Notes: generated from the letters alone by a model not told the origin. 64,000 bases of DNA from Luteimonas sp. MC1572 (GCF_016615815.1 NZ_CP067112.1:186001-250000), one strand, 5' to 3'. Counted from the stretch's first letter, positions 7,190 to 16,432 are shown. Numbers and translations are program-made.

Positions 7190-10054
7190 ATGCAGATGCC
7201 CACGCGCATGCCGCGCCGCGCCACTTTCCTTGCCTTCGCCATGGCTGCTGCCCTCGGCACGCTCGCCCCGGCCGGCTACGCGAAGGTGCCGCAGGCGGCC
7301 ACGGCCGCGGTGGTCGACATCCCGTATGAAACCTTCACCCTGCCCAACGGCCTGCGCGTGGTGGTGCACACCGACCGCAAGGCGCCGATCGTCGCGGTCA
7401 ACATCTGGTATCACGTCGGCAGCAAGGACGAGCCGAGGGGGCGCAGCGGCTTCGCGCACCTGTTCGAGCACCTGATGTTCCAGTCGTCGGAGAACCACGG
7501 CGGCGAGTTCTTCGAGCCGTTCAAGCGCATCGGCGTGACCGACCAGAACGGCACCACCAACACCGATCGCACCAACTATTTCCAGAACGTGCCCACCACC
7601 GCGCTCGACACCGCGCTGTGGATGGAGTCCGACCGCATGGGGCATTTCCTCGGCGCCGTCGACCAGGCCGCGCTCGACGAGCAGCGCGGCGTGGTGCAGA
7701 ACGAGAAGCGCCAGGGCGAGAACCAGCCCTACGGCCAGGCCTGGGAGAAGCTCAACAAGGCGCTGTATCCGGCCGGCCACCCGTACCACCACAGCGTGAT
7801 CGGCTCGATGAACGACCTCGACGCCGCCTCGCTGGAAGACGTCAAGACCTGGTTCCGCGCCTGGTACGGCCCTAACAACGCCGTGCTGGTGCTGGCCGGC
7901 GACATCGACGTGGCCACCGCGAAGGACAAGGTCGCGAAGTACTTCGGCCACATCCCCGCCGGTCCCTCCATGTCGCAGCCCAAGGTGGACGTGGCGCAGC
8001 GCGCCGAATCCACGCGCGAGACCATGCACGACAAGGTCCCGCAGCCGCGCGTCTACCGCCTGTGGAACGTGGCCGAAGTGGCCAACGCCGACCTCGACCG
8101 CCTGCAGCTGCTCGGCCAGGTGCTCGGCGGCAGCAAGTCGTCGCGCCTGGACAAGCGCCTGGTGCATGAAGAGAAGCTGGTCGACAGCATCAGCGCCGGC
8201 GCGTACGGCAAGCAGCTGGGCTCCAATTTCATCATCATGGCGCAGGTCAAGAAGGGCGTTGATCCGGCGAAGGTCGAGGCGGTCATCGACGAAGAGCTCG
8301 AACGCCTGCTGGCCGAGGGCCCGACCGCCGACGAACTCGGGCGCGCGCGCACGGTGTTCCGCGCCGGCTTCATCCGCGGCATCGAGCGCATCGGCGGCTT
8401 CGGCGGCAAGGCCGACGCGCTGGCCGAATGCGCCGTGTACACCGGCGATCCGGGCTGCTTCCGCGAATCGCTGGCGATCATCGATGCGACCTCGGCCGCC
8501 GAGCTGCAGGCGGTTGGCCGCACGTGGCTGGGCAAGGGTGACCACACCCTGGTGATCCTGGAAGGCGAGCGCACGCCGCTGGCCGAGGAGCCGGCCGGCA
8601 CGCCGGCGCCGTGGCAGCTGCCGGCGGTTGATGCCGCCTTGTCCACCACGCCCGCGACCGTTGATCGCAGCCAGGGCGTGCCGATGCCTGATGCGTTCCC
8701 GGACCTGGTGTTTCCCGCACTCGAACGTGCGCGCCTGTCCAACGGCACGACGGTGATCCTCGCGCGTCGCGCCGGCCTGCCGGTGGTGCAGATGGACTAC
8801 CAGTTCGCCGGTGGCTACAGCGCCGACGCCGACGGCGCCGCGGGTACGTCCAGCTTCACCATGGGCATGCTCGACGAAGGCGCGGGCGACCTGGGCGCGC
8901 TGGCGTTCGCCGACCGTGCCGAGTCGCTCGGCGCGCAGATGGGTGCTGGCGCCGGGCTCGACAGCGCCAGCGCCTGGTTCTCGGGACTCACCGAAAACCT
9001 CGACGCATCGCTGGCGCTGTATGCCGACATGCTGCGCCGCCCGCAGTTCAGCGCGGCCGAGATCGAGCGCGTGCGCGCCACCTGGATCGCCAACATCGGC
9101 CAGGAAAAGGCCCGCCCGCAGACCGCGGCGATGCGCGTGCTGCCGCCGCTGCTGTACGGCGAAGGCCATGCCTACGCGATGCCATTCACCGGCTCCGGCA
9201 CCGAAGCGTCGATCGCCGCACTCGACCGCGATGACCTGGTCGCGTTCCACCAGGCCTGGGTGCGCCCCGAGGGCGCGACGCTGGTGGTCGTCGGCGACAC
9301 CACGCTCAAGCAGGTGGTGCCGATGCTCGAGAAGCACTTCGGCGACTGGCGTGGCACCGGCACCGCGCCCGCGGCGCAGGCCGTGCCGGCCACGGTTGCA
9401 CGCCCGGCCAAGGCGCGCGTGTTCCTGGTCGACCAGCCGGGCGCGGTGCAGGCCAACATCTATGCCGGCCAGCTGGTGCCGTCGACGACCGATGCCGGCG
9501 CGGTGCGCTTCGACATCGCCAACGGCGTGATCGGCGGCGACTTCACCGCGCGCCTGAACATGAACCTGCGCGAAGACAAGCACTGGTCGTATGGCGCGCG
9601 CAGCGGTGCGTCGGGTGCGCTCGGCCAGCGGCCGTGGCTGGCGTCGGCGCCGGTGCAGATCGACAAGACCGCGGAGGCGATGGCCGAGATGCGCCGCGAG
9701 ATCGCGGCGTTCGCCAGCGGCGAAACGCCGCCCACCGCGGCCGAGGTCGAACGCATCCGCGCCATCAACACGCTCAGCCTGCCGGGTGCCTACGAAACCG
9801 CGGCGTCGGTGGCGTCGACCATCGGCGGCATCGTGCTGTACGGCCGTCCCGATGACTACGTGGTGCGTCGCAAGGCCGAGATCGAAGCGATGACGCCGGC
9901 GCAGGTCGCCGAAGCGGCGAAGACCCTCGACGCCGACACCCTGACCTGGGTGGTAGTGGGCGACCTGTCGAAGATCGAGGCGCCGGTGCGCGCGCTCGGC
10001 TTCGGCGATGTCACCGTGATCGACGGCGACGGCAAGGCCGTCGCCGACCGTTAA
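7190..10054 (+). CDS. M16 zinc peptidase, two-domain
   Basis: A 954-residue exported protein: signal peptide (charged PTRMPRRATF, then a hydrophobic stretch ending about residue 30) followed by two M16 halves. The first carries the inverted zinc motif HLFEH (His90, Glu93, His94), with Glu172 in VVQNEKRQGE as probable third ligand. The second half (from about residue 510, LPVVQMDYQFAGGYS) lacks HxxEH, as expected for the inactive M16 partner domain. Relatives degrade peptides in the periplasm as a clam-shell of four M16 domains. ATG 7190 starts the signal peptide; 7196 is a close alternative. Monocistronic by spacing. Confidence 0.93.
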   Translation: MQMPTRMPRRATFLAFAMAAALGTLAPAGYAKVPQAATAAVVDIPYETFTLPNGLRVVVHTDRKAPIVAVNIWYHVGSKDEPRGRSGFAHLFEHLMFQSSENHGGEFFEPFKRIGVTDQNGTTNTDRTNYFQNVPTTALDTALWMESDRMGHFLGAVDQAALDEQRGVVQNEKRQGENQPYGQAWEKLNKALYPAGHPYHHSVIGSMNDLDAASLEDVKTWFRAWYGPNNAVLVLAGDIDVATAKDKVAKYFGHIPAGPSMSQPKVDVAQRAESTRETMHDKVPQPRVYRLWNVAEVANADLDRLQLLGQVLGGSKSSRLDKRLVHEEKLVDSISAGAYGKQLGSNFIIMAQVKKGVDPAKVEAVIDEELERLLAEGPTADELGRARTVFRAGFIRGIERIGGFGGKADALAECAVYTGDPGCFRESLAIIDATSAAELQAVGRTWLGKGDHTLVILEGERTPLAEEPAGTPAPWQLPAVDAALSTTPATVDRSQGVPMPDAFPDLVFPALERARLSNGTTVILARRAGLPVVQMDYQFAGGYSADADGAAGTSSFTMGMLDEGAGDLGALAFADRAESLGAQMGAGAGLDSASAWFSGLTENLDASLALYADMLRRPQFSAAEIERVRATWIANIGQEKARPQTAAMRVLPPLLYGEGHAYAMPFTGSGTEASIAALDRDDLVAFHQAWVRPEGATLVVVGDTTLKQVVPMLEKHFGDWRGTGTAPAAQAVPATVARPAKARVFLVDQPGAVQANIYAGQLVPSTTDAGAVRFDIANGVIGGDFTARLNMNLREDKHWSYGARSGASGALGQRPWLASAPVQIDKTAEAMAEMRREIAAFASGETPPTAAEVERIRAINTLSLPGAYETAASVASTIGGIVLYGRPDDYVVRRKAEIEAMTPAQVAEAAKTLDADTLTWVVVGDLSKIEAPVRALGFGDVTVIDGDGKAVADR

Positions 10055-10124
10055 GCCATCAGCGATACGCGGTGCCGTGCCATCGGCGAAGATGGCCGGC
10101 ACCGCCATCCACGGAGCCACATCC

Positions 10125-10439
10125 ATGCGCAAGTCGTTCGTGTTCGTGCCGCTGTTCGTCCTCGCCATGGGCGGGTGCACCTGGGTGCACATGGCGCCAG
10201 GGGCGTCGGCGGTGCGCGTGGCGGCATCGGCCCCGAACGGCTGCGAGAAGCGCGGCGAGGTTGAAGTGGCGGTGAAACACAGCGTCGCGTTCATCGACCG
10301 CAACGAGCTGCGGGTGCGCGAAGAGCTTGAAACGCTGGCCCGCAACGAGGCGCCGGGCCTCGGCGCCGACACCATCCACCCGCTCGGCGGACCGCTGCGC
10401 GGCGCGCAGCGCTGGGCCGCCTGGCGCTGCGGGGGCTGA
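10125..10439 (+). CDS. DUF4156-like lipoprotein
   Basis: A 104-residue protein with a lipoprotein signal ending in LAMGGC; Cys18 would be lipidated. The mature part has a conserved-looking Cys (NGCEKRGEVEV) and ends ADTIHPLGGPLRGAQRWAAWRC, which fits the DUF4156 family of small enterobacterial and xanthomonad lipoproteins of unknown function. A GGAG ribosome site lies 10 nt before the ATG. It is 70 bp after the M16 gene and could share its transcript. Confidence 0.8.
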   Translation: MRKSFVFVPLFVLAMGGCTWVHMAPGASAVRVAASAPNGCEKRGEVEVAVKHSVAFIDRNELRVREELETLARNEAPGLGADTIHPLGGPLRGAQRWAAWRCGG

Positions 10440-10446
10440 ACGATAG

Positions 10447-10470
10447 CGGCCCTTGCATATGCGAGGGCCG
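10447..10470. repeat. 24-bp near-perfect palindrome upstream of oleA
   Basis: The arms CGGCCCTTGCAT and ATGCGAGGGCCG are complementary at 11 of 12 positions, the exception being a T-G pair. It lies 7 bp after the DUF4156 gene stop and 87 bp before oleA. It may terminate the upstream transcript (no T-tract) or be an operator for oleA. Confidence 0.6.
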
Positions 10471-10556
10471 TCACGCCGCGGCCCCGCAAGTGCGCGGGGG
10501 GCGCTAAGCCGGTAATCTAGACGGCCTTTTTTGCACATCCCATCGGCGGCCAGCCC

Positions 10557-11573
10557 ATGTTGTTCCAGCACGTAGCCATTGCCGGTCTTGCGCACATCGA
10601 CGCCCCCCGGCGGCTGTCCTCCGAAGAGATCAACGCGCGCCTGAAGCCGACGCTCGACCGCCTCGGCATCAAGACCGACGTGCTCGGCGATGTCGCCGGC
10701 ATCCACGCCCGCCGACTGTGGGACGACAACGTGCTGGCCTCCGACGCCGCCACCCTCGCCGGCGTCAAGGCGCTGGCCGATGCCGGCATCGATCCCTCGC
10801 GCGTCGGCCTGCTGGTGAACACCTCGGTGAGCCGTGATTTCCTCGAGCCGTCCACGGCGTCGATCGTCAGCGGCAACCTGGGCATGTCCGATACCTGCCA
10901 GAACTTCGACCTGGCCAACGCCTGCCTGGCCTTCATCAACGGCATGGACGTCGCCAGCCGCATGATCGAGCGCGGCGAGATCGACTACGCGCTGATCGTC
11001 GACGGCGAAACCGCCAACCTCGCCTACGAACGCACCATCGAGCGCTTGCTGCGCCCGGATTCCACCGAGGCCGAGTTCCGCAACGAGATGGCCACGCTCA
11101 CGCTTGGTTGTGGCGCCGCGGGCATGGTGCTGGCCCGTGCCGAGCTCGCCCCGGGAGCACCGCGCTACCGCGGCGGCGTGACCCGCGCCGCCACCGAGTG
11201 GAACGGCCTGTGCCGCGGCAACCTCGACCGCATGGTCACCGACACCCGCACGCTGTTGATCGAAGGCATGAAGCTGGCGCAGAAGACCTTCATCGCCGCG
11301 CGTCAGGCGCTGGGCTGGGTGGTGGAGGAGATGGACGAGTTCGTCATCCACCAGGTCAGCAAGGCGCACACCGCGGCCTTCATCAAGGCCTTCGGCATCG
11401 ACCCGAAGAAAGTCATGACCATCTTCGGCGAGCACGGCAACATCGGCCCGGCCTCGGTGCCGATCGTGCTCAGCAAGCTGCGCGAGGAAGGCCGCCTGAA
11501 GAAGGGCGACCGCGTGGCGCTGCTCGGCATCGGCTCGGGGCTGAACTGCTCGATGGCCGAGGTGGTCTGGTAA
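10557..11573 (+). CDS. oleA: OleA, acyl-CoA head-to-head condensing enzyme
   Basis: A 338-residue thiolase-fold enzyme joining two long-chain acyl-CoAs into a 2-alkyl-3-ketoacid, the first step of long-chain olefin and beta-lactone synthesis. The catalytic set is complete: Cys123 in NACLAF, His265 in IHQVSKAH, Asn295 in EHGNIGPAS, and Glu97 in RDFLEPS, the base reaching the neighbouring subunit. These correspond, at a constant offset of 20, to Glu117/Cys143/His285/Asn315 of the published Xanthomonas campestris OleA structure. The Glu separates it from ordinary KAS III (FabH). A -10-like TAATCT precedes it in the leader. It heads the ole cluster. Confidence 0.97.
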   Translation: MLFQHVAIAGLAHIDAPRRLSSEEINARLKPTLDRLGIKTDVLGDVAGIHARRLWDDNVLASDAATLAGVKALADAGIDPSRVGLLVNTSVSRDFLEPSTASIVSGNLGMSDTCQNFDLANACLAFINGMDVASRMIERGEIDYALIVDGETANLAYERTIERLLRPDSTEAEFRNEMATLTLGCGAAGMVLARAELAPGAPRYRGGVTRAATEWNGLCRGNLDRMVTDTRTLLIEGMKLAQKTFIAARQALGWVVEEMDEFVIHQVSKAHTAAFIKAFGIDPKKVMTIFGEHGNIGPASVPIVLSKLREEGRLKKGDRVALLGIGSGLNCSMAEVVW

Positions 11574-11648
11574 TCGTGATCCCTGCACCTGTGCGGCACG
11601 TGGCGCGGCCTGTCCGCGCCGACGCGACCGACAGCTGAGCGCACGCGC

Positions 11649-12428
11649 GTGGAATTCGGAATCGAGGTGCTGGCGCTGCTGGCGCTGGCGGCGTTCGTTG
11701 CCGGCATCATCGATGCGATGGCCGGCGGCGGTGGCCTGATCACCATTCCCGCGCTGATGGCGGCCGGCATCCCGCCGGTGCAGGCCATCGCCACCAACAA
11801 GCTGCAGTCGAGCTTCGGGACCGCCGGCGCCGTGCTGGCGTTCGCGCGCAAGGGGCGCATCGATTTCAGGCGCTTCCTGTGGCCGGCCGTGGCCGCGTTT
11901 GCGGGCTCGGTGGGCGGCGCGCTGGCGCTGCTCGCGCTGGATCCGTCCTTCCTCGCCGGCCTGGTGCCGGTGCTGCTGGTGGCGATGGCCGCCTACTTCG
12001 TGTTCGGCCCCAAGGCCAGCGAAGCCGACACGCGTGCGCGCCTGGGCCAGGCCGCGCTGGTGACGGTGATGTTCGCGTTCGGTTTCTACGACGGCTTCTT
12101 CGGCCCCGGCACCGGCTCGTTCATGGCCACCGCGCTGGTGGCGCTGTTCGGCATGGGGCTGGTGTCGGCGACGGCACACACCAAGTTCCTGAATCTCGCG
12201 AGCAATGTCGCCGCGCTGGCCACGCTGGTCATCGGCGGACAGGTGCTGTGGCTGGTGGGCCTGGTGATGGCAGTGGCGAGCATCGCCGGTGGCCAGGTGG
12301 GCGCGCACTTCGCGCTGCGCGTGGGCGGCCGCGCGATCCGGCCGCTGCTGGTGGTGATGTCGCTGGCATTGACGGTGAAGCTGCTCTCCGATCCGGGCAA
12401 TCCACTCACCGCGCTCTGGGCGGGCTAG
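11649..12428 (+). CDS. TSUP (TauE/SafE) family permease
   Basis: A 259-residue integral membrane protein with about eight hydrophobic segments. The family signature is present twice: GIIDAMAGGGGLITIPALMAAGIPP near the N-terminus and FYDGFFGPGTGSFMA in the middle, each followed by the TNK/HTKFLNLASN motif. The family exports or imports sulfonates, sulfite or organic acids. The start is GTG 11649, since no ATG precedes the first membrane segment. It sits between oleA and oleB on the same strand and is probably co-transcribed with oleA, but the ole pathway needs no known transporter of this class. Confidence 0.88.
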   Translation: MEFGIEVLALLALAAFVAGIIDAMAGGGGLITIPALMAAGIPPVQAIATNKLQSSFGTAGAVLAFARKGRIDFRRFLWPAVAAFAGSVGGALALLALDPSFLAGLVPVLLVAMAAYFVFGPKASEADTRARLGQAALVTVMFAFGFYDGFFGPGTGSFMATALVALFGMGLVSATAHTKFLNLASNVAALATLVIGGQVLWLVGLVMAVASIAGGQVGAHFALRVGGRAIRPLLVVMSLALTVKLLSDPGNPLTALWAG

Positions 12429-12458
12429 GCGCGCCCCTGCGCTGGGCATCGCTTGGCC

Positions 12459-12464
12459 GATAAT
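12459..12464 (+). promoter_or_regulatory. -10-like box before oleB
   Basis: GATAAT in TTGGCCGATAATGG, about 31 nt before the preferred oleB ATG. Initiation about 7 nt downstream would leave the upstream ATG at 12463 untranscribed, which argues for the 12496 start. Confidence 0.45.
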
Positions 12465-12495
12465 GGCCCCCCCAGTGAACAGCAAGCGCAACGCG

Positions 12496-13428
12496 ATGGC
12501 GGTTTCGACGATGGATTACCCCGACTATCCCTTCACCCCGAAGCGCTTCCAGGTGCGCCCGGGCATCGCCATGAGCTACCTCGACGAGGGCCCGCGCGAT
12601 GGCGAAGTGGTGGTGATGGTCCACGGCAACCCGTCGTGGAGCTACTACTGGCGGCACCTGGTGTCGGGGCTGTCGGATCCGGCTTTGGGCACGGGTTATC
12701 GCTGCATCGTGCCCGACCACGTCGGCATGGGCCTGTCGGACAAGCCGGACGACGCGCCCAACGCGCTGCCGCGCTACGACTACACGCTGCAGTCGCGCGT
12801 CGACGACCTTGCCGCGCTGCTCGCGCACCTCGGCATCGACGGCCCGGTCACGCTGGCGGTGCACGACTGGGGCGGCATGATCGGCTTCGGCTGGGCGCTG
12901 TCGCACCAGCACCAGGTGAAGCGGCTGGTGATCACCAACACCGCGGCGTTCCCGATGCCCGGCACCAAGGCCATGCCGTGGCAGATCGCGCTGGGCCGCG
13001 ACTACACCATCGGCGAGCTGGTGATCCGCGGCTTCAACGCGTTTTCCGGCGGCGCCTCATGGCTCGGCGTGGAGCGGAAGATGCCGGCCGACGTGCGCCG
13101 CGCGTACGTCGCACCCTATGACAGCTGGAAGAACCGCATCTCCACGGTGCGCTTCATGCAGGACATCCCGCTGTCGCCGAAAGATCGCGCCTGGCCGCTG
13201 GTGGAGGCCGCGGGGCAGCGGCTGCACGAATACGCGGCGCTGCCGGCCTTCATCGGCTGGGGGCTGAAGGACTTCGTGTTCGACCGGCATTTCCTGCAGC
13301 GCTTCCAGGCGGAGCTGCCGGGCGCCGAAGTGATGGCGTTCGACGACGCCGGTCACTACGTCCTCGAAGACAAACACGAAGTGCTGGTGCCCGCGGTGCG
13401 CGATTTCCTCGAGCGCAATCCGCTGTAG
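12496..13428 (+). CDS. oleB: OleB, beta-lactone decarboxylase
   Basis: A 310-residue alpha/beta-hydrolase resembling haloalkane dehalogenases. OleB opens the cis-beta-lactone made by OleC and releases CO2 and a cis-olefin. Visible motifs are the oxyanion loop HGNPSWSYYW, the nucleophile Asp124 in AVHDWGGMIGF, and the base His287 in DAGHYVLED. ATG 12496 is chosen over 12463 because the latter overlaps the -10-like GATAAT. OleB is separate from OleC here, as in other xanthomonads, whereas actinobacteria carry a fused OleBC. The following two genes lie on the other strand, so oleB and oleC cannot share one simple transcript with sense-only genes. Confidence 0.93.
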   Translation: MAVSTMDYPDYPFTPKRFQVRPGIAMSYLDEGPRDGEVVVMVHGNPSWSYYWRHLVSGLSDPALGTGYRCIVPDHVGMGLSDKPDDAPNALPRYDYTLQSRVDDLAALLAHLGIDGPVTLAVHDWGGMIGFGWALSHQHQVKRLVITNTAAFPMPGTKAMPWQIALGRDYTIGELVIRGFNAFSGGASWLGVERKMPADVRRAYVAPYDSWKNRISTVRFMQDIPLSPKDRAWPLVEAAGQRLHEYAALPAFIGWGLKDFVFDRHFLQRFQAELPGAEVMAFDDAGHYVLEDKHEVLVPAVRDFLERNPL

Positions 13429-13435
13429 GCGCGGC

Positions 13436-13888
13436 TCAGGCGGCGATCGGCGGCGGCAGGGCGGGTGGCGGCGTGCCGCCATCATGGGGCGTGTCGTTGC
13501 CATCGGGGTTGCCGTCGCGGTCGTTGGCCGCGGCCTCGCGCCACGCCCAGTCGGCAAGCGTCAGCGCCGGCATGCCGTGGGCGATGCGCGCGTTGTCGCA
13601 CTGGCGGCTCGCCGCGCCGAATTCCCACGATGCGGGCACGTCGCGACACGCCTGCGGGCGCACCGGGTGGATCGTGCAACGCGAATGGCGCCCGATGTCG
13701 GCATCCAGGGCGACGCAGCGCGGCTCGCCGCCGCCCACGGTGCCGCGCATGGCACGTTCATGGCTGCGCAACGGCATGGTCAGTTCCGGCGGCACCGTGC
13801 CACCCAGCGCGGGGTCGGCTTCGGACCAGTGGAAGCTGATGCGGTAGAAGGCACAGCAGGCGCCGCAGCTCAGGCAGGGATGGGGCAC
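13436..13888 (-). CDS. YkgJ-family cysteine-cluster protein
   Basis: A 150-residue protein starting PHPCLSCGACC, the CxxCxxCC cluster that defines the YkgJ/CxxCxxCC family. Further cysteines lie in RCVALD and CTIHPVRPQACRDVP, the usual second half of the metal-binding site, likely for zinc or an Fe-S centre. Function is unknown; one family branch is linked to methyltransferase-type or redox roles without firm data. The C-terminus is a low-complexity Pro/Asp/Gly tail. GTG 13888 is chosen so the protein begins next to the cluster; a TTG at 13945 would add an unconserved Arg/Pro lead. It is antisense to the surrounding ole genes. Confidence 0.85.
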   Translation of the reverse strand: MPHPCLSCGACCAFYRISFHWSEADPALGGTVPPELTMPLRSHERAMRGTVGGGEPRCVALDADIGRHSRCTIHPVRPQACRDVPASWEFGAASRQCDNARIAHGMPALTLADWAWREAAANDRDGNPDGNDTPHDGGTPPPALPPPIAA

Positions 13889-13969
13889 TTGGGCGTCGCC
13901 GGGGGCCGGGCAGCGGATTCTTCGGCCAGCCGCGCCAGGGCGCAAGTGCCGGTGGCGGCGGGGACCGCC

Positions 13970-14641
13970 TCAGCCCTGCGCCGCGTCCAGGCCCTGCTGC
14001 CAGAAGTCGGCTTCCAGCCGCGCCGCCTTGGCGAAGATGTCGACCAGCTCGCCGAAGCGGTTGTCACTGGCGTAGCGCCGGCCGAGGTCGTCCAGCCAGG
14101 CATGCGCGGCATGGCCTACCTGCTGGAATGCTTCGCCGGCGTACTCGGCGATCCATTCGCGATAGGGGTGCGTGGCGTCGAGGGTGCCGATGCCGCCGGG
14201 CGCCAGGCGGCGGCCGATCTCCGCATAGCCGAGCGTGCACGGGATGAGCGCGACCTGCAGGTCGAGCAGGTCGCCGGACATGCCGATGTCGAGCACGAAG
14301 CGGGTATATGCGACGGTTGCGCGCTGCTCGGGCGCGGCCTCCACGTCGGCGGCCGACAGGCCCCAGCGTTCGCAGAGGCGCAGGTGCAGGTTCATTTCCA
14401 CGTCGACGATCGCCGCCAGGCCGTCCTTGGCCGCGCGCATGTCGGCCATGGTGCGGCTCTTGTACGCCGCCAGCGCGTGCGCGCGCGCGAACTGGATCAG
14501 GAACAGGTAGTCCTGCACCAGGTAGTTGCGGAATGCGGCCTCGGGAAGCGTGCCATCGCCGAGGCCGCGCACGAAGGCGTGGTCCACGTAGGCGTTCCAG
14601 TCGGTGGCAGCGGCGGTCTTGAGGCGTTCGAACAGCGACAT
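13970..14641 (-). CDS. tenA: TenA-family aminopyrimidine aminohydrolase-like
   Basis: A 223-residue all-helical TenA protein. Thiaminase II/TenA hydrolyses aminopyrimidine breakdown products of thiamine for salvage. The Bacillus subtilis catalytic set is conserved with nearly identical numbering: Asp44 (QDYLFL), Tyr112 (VAYTRF), the nucleophile Cys135 (LIPCTLGY), Tyr160 (HPYREW) and a C-terminal Glu (Glu210, RLEADFW). No other thiamine gene is near. It lies with ykgJ between oleB and oleC on the opposite strand, and its start is 118 bp from the oleC start. The Cys makes this a catalytically competent TenA rather than the Cys-less TenA_E type. Confidence 0.92.
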   Translation of the reverse strand: MSLFERLKTAAATDWNAYVDHAFVRGLGDGTLPEAAFRNYLVQDYLFLIQFARAHALAAYKSRTMADMRAAKDGLAAIVDVEMNLHLRLCERWGLSAADVEAAPEQRATVAYTRFVLDIGMSGDLLDLQVALIPCTLGYAEIGRRLAPGGIGTLDATHPYREWIAEYAGEAFQQVGHAAHAWLDDLGRRYASDNRFGELVDIFAKAARLEADFWQQGLDAAQG

Positions 14642-14747
14642 GTCGAGGGTGCTCCAGCGGCGGAGGCCGCGACGAAGGACGCGCGATTGTCGGCCATCGG
14701 CGCGGGCGGGGTCCATGCGACGGCGTGGACGCGCTGCGGCGCCGGGC

Positions 14748-14753
14748 GATAAT
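14748..14753 (+). promoter_or_regulatory. oleC promoter -10 box, leaderless arrangement
   Basis: GATAAT ends 6 nt before the oleC ATG at 14760. A -35-like TGGACG lies 16 bp upstream at 14726-14731. Initiation at the usual distance would fall on the ATG itself, so the mRNA would be leaderless. There is no ribosome site between the box and the ATG. Confidence 0.55.
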
Positions 14754-14759
14754 CGCCGC

Positions 14760-16430
14760 ATGAGCGAACCCTGCAACATCGCCGCGGCGCTGCCGCGGCT
14801 TGCGGCCGAAGCACCCGACCGCATCGCCATGCGTTGCCCCGGCAGCGACGGTCGCTACGCGACCGCAGTGACGTATGCGCAACTCGACGCGCGCAGCGAC
14901 GCGATCGCCGCCGGTCTGGCCGCGCGCGGCATCGGCCACGGCACGCGCACGGTGGTGATGGTGCGGCCCACGCCGGAGTTCTTCCTGCTGATGTATGCGC
15001 TTTTCAAGGCCGGCGCGGTCCCGGTGCTGGTGGATCCGGGCATCGACCGGCGCGCGCTGAAGCAGTGCCTGGACGAAGCGGGTGCCGAGGTGTTCGTCGG
15101 CATTCCGCTGGCGATGTTCGCGCGCGTGCTGCTCGGCTGGTCGCGCGCGGCGCGGGTGCGCATCACCACCGGGGCGCGGCCGTGGTTCGCCGATGCCACG
15201 CTGGCCGCGGTCGAGCGCGCCGGCGCCGGTGCCGGACCGCAACTGGCCGCGACTGCGCCGGACGATGTCGCCGCGATCCTGTTCACCAGCGGCTCGACCG
15301 GCGTGCCGAAGGGCGTGGTGTACCGCCACCGCCATTTCGCGGCCCAGGTCGCCATGCTGCGCGATGCCTTCGGCCTGGCGCCCGGCGGGGTGGACCTGCC
15401 GACCTTCCCGCCGTTCGCGCTGTTCGATCCCGCCCTCGGCCTGACCTCGGTCATCCCGGACATGGACCCCACGCGCCCGGCCAGCGCGGACCCGCGCAAG
15501 CTGCACGCCGCGATCGCGCGCTTCGGCGTGACCCAGCTGTTCGGCTCGCCCGCACTGATGCGGGTGCTGGCCGAGCACGGCGCGCCGCTGCCGACGGTCA
15601 CGCGCGTGACCTCGGCCGGCGCGCCGGTGCCGGCGGATGTCGTGGCGAAGATGTGCGCGCTGCTGCCGCCCGACGCGCAGTTCTGGACGCCGTACGGGGC
15701 CACCGAATGCCTGCCGGTGGCGGTGATCGAAGGCCGCGAGCTGATGACGCTGCGCGAACGCACCGAAACCGGCGCCGGCACCTGCGTCGGCCGCCCGGTG
15801 CCGCCGAACGAGGTGCGCATCATCCGCGTCACCGATGACGCCATCGCCCGATGGTCGGATGACCTGCTGGTGAAGTCGGGCCAGGTCGGCGAGATCACCG
15901 TCGCCGGGCCGACCACCACCGACACCTATTTCAAGCGCGATGCACAGACGCGGCTGGCCAAGATCCATGAGGACGGCGCCACGGGCGAGCGCATCGTCCA
16001 TCGCATGGGCGACCTCGGCTACTTCGACGCGGACGGCCGTCTCTGGTTCTGCGGCCGCAAGTCGCAGCGCGTGGTCACGGCCGCGACGACGCTGTGCACC
16101 GAGCAGGTCGAGCCGGTGTTCGACACCCATCCCGACGTGCGGCGCACGGCGCTGGTCGGCCTTGGTGCGCGCGACGCGCAGCGGCCCCTGCTGTGCGTGG
16201 AATTGCACAAGGGCGTGGCGCGTGGCGAACACGCGCGGATCGCCGCCGAGCTGCGCCATCTCGGCGAAGGCTTCGTGCACACGGCGCGCGTCGACAGCGT
16301 GCTGTTCCACTCCGCATTTCCGGTCGACATCCGCCACAATGCGAAAATCGGCCGCGAGAAGCTGGCCGCGTGGGCCGCGCGCGAACTGCGCCGCGGCAGG
16401 GTCTTCGAACCGGTGAAGCAGGAGGTTTGA
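14760..16430 (+). CDS. oleC: OleC, beta-lactone synthetase
   Basis: A 556-residue member of the ANL adenylating superfamily. OleC uses ATP to close the 2-alkyl-3-hydroxyacid into a cis-beta-lactone. Motifs: the phosphate loop [21 protein letters not shown] (about residues 177-197), [23 protein letters not shown] (motif A5), [18 protein letters not shown] (A7/A8 hinge) and the A10 lysine in [27 protein letters not shown] is typical of OleC rather than of acyl-CoA ligases. The oleD ribosome site lies in its last codons. The adjacent promoter implies a transcript independent of oleA/oleB. Confidence 0.96.
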   Translation: MSEPCNIAAALPRLAAEAPDRIAMRCPGSDGRYATAVTYAQLDARSDAIAAGLAARGIGHGTRTVVMVRPTPEFFLLMYALFKAGAVPVLVDPGIDRRALKQCLDEAGAEVFVGIPLAMFARVLLGWSRAARVRITTGARPWFADATLAAVERAGAGAGPQLAATAPDDVAAILFTSGSTGVPKGVVYRHRHFAAQVAMLRDAFGLAPGGVDLPTFPPFALFDPALGLTSVIPDMDPTRPASADPRKLHAAIARFGVTQLFGSPALMRVLAEHGAPLPTVTRVTSAGAPVPADVVAKMCALLPPDAQFWTPYGATECLPVAVIEGRELMTLRERTETGAGTCVGRPVPPNEVRIIRVTDDAIARWSDDLLVKSGQVGEITVAGPTTTDTYFKRDAQTRLAKIHEDGATGERIVHRMGDLGYFDADGRLWFCGRKSQRVVTAATTLCTEQVEPVFDTHPDVRRTALVGLGARDAQRPLLCVELHKGVARGEHARIAAELRHLGEGFVHTARVDSVLFHSAFPVDIRHNAKIGREKLAAWAARELRRGRVFEPVKQEV

Positions 16431-16432
16431 GC

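Noticed and set aside
6845..10489. A very long open frame on the minus strand opposite the M16 peptidase
   Set aside because: Its predicted protein is a His/Arg/Ala-rich mirror of a GC-rich coding strand with no family motif, while the plus strand encodes a complete M16 protein with signal peptide and zinc motif.
12463..12495. ATG 12463 as the start of oleB
   Set aside because: It overlaps the GATAAT -10-like box; the extra residues (APPVNSKRN) do not resemble hydrolase N-termini.
13889..13945. TTG 13945 as the start of the YkgJ-type gene
   Set aside because: Adds a basic Pro/Arg lead upstream of the Cys cluster; GTG 13888 places the cluster near the start.
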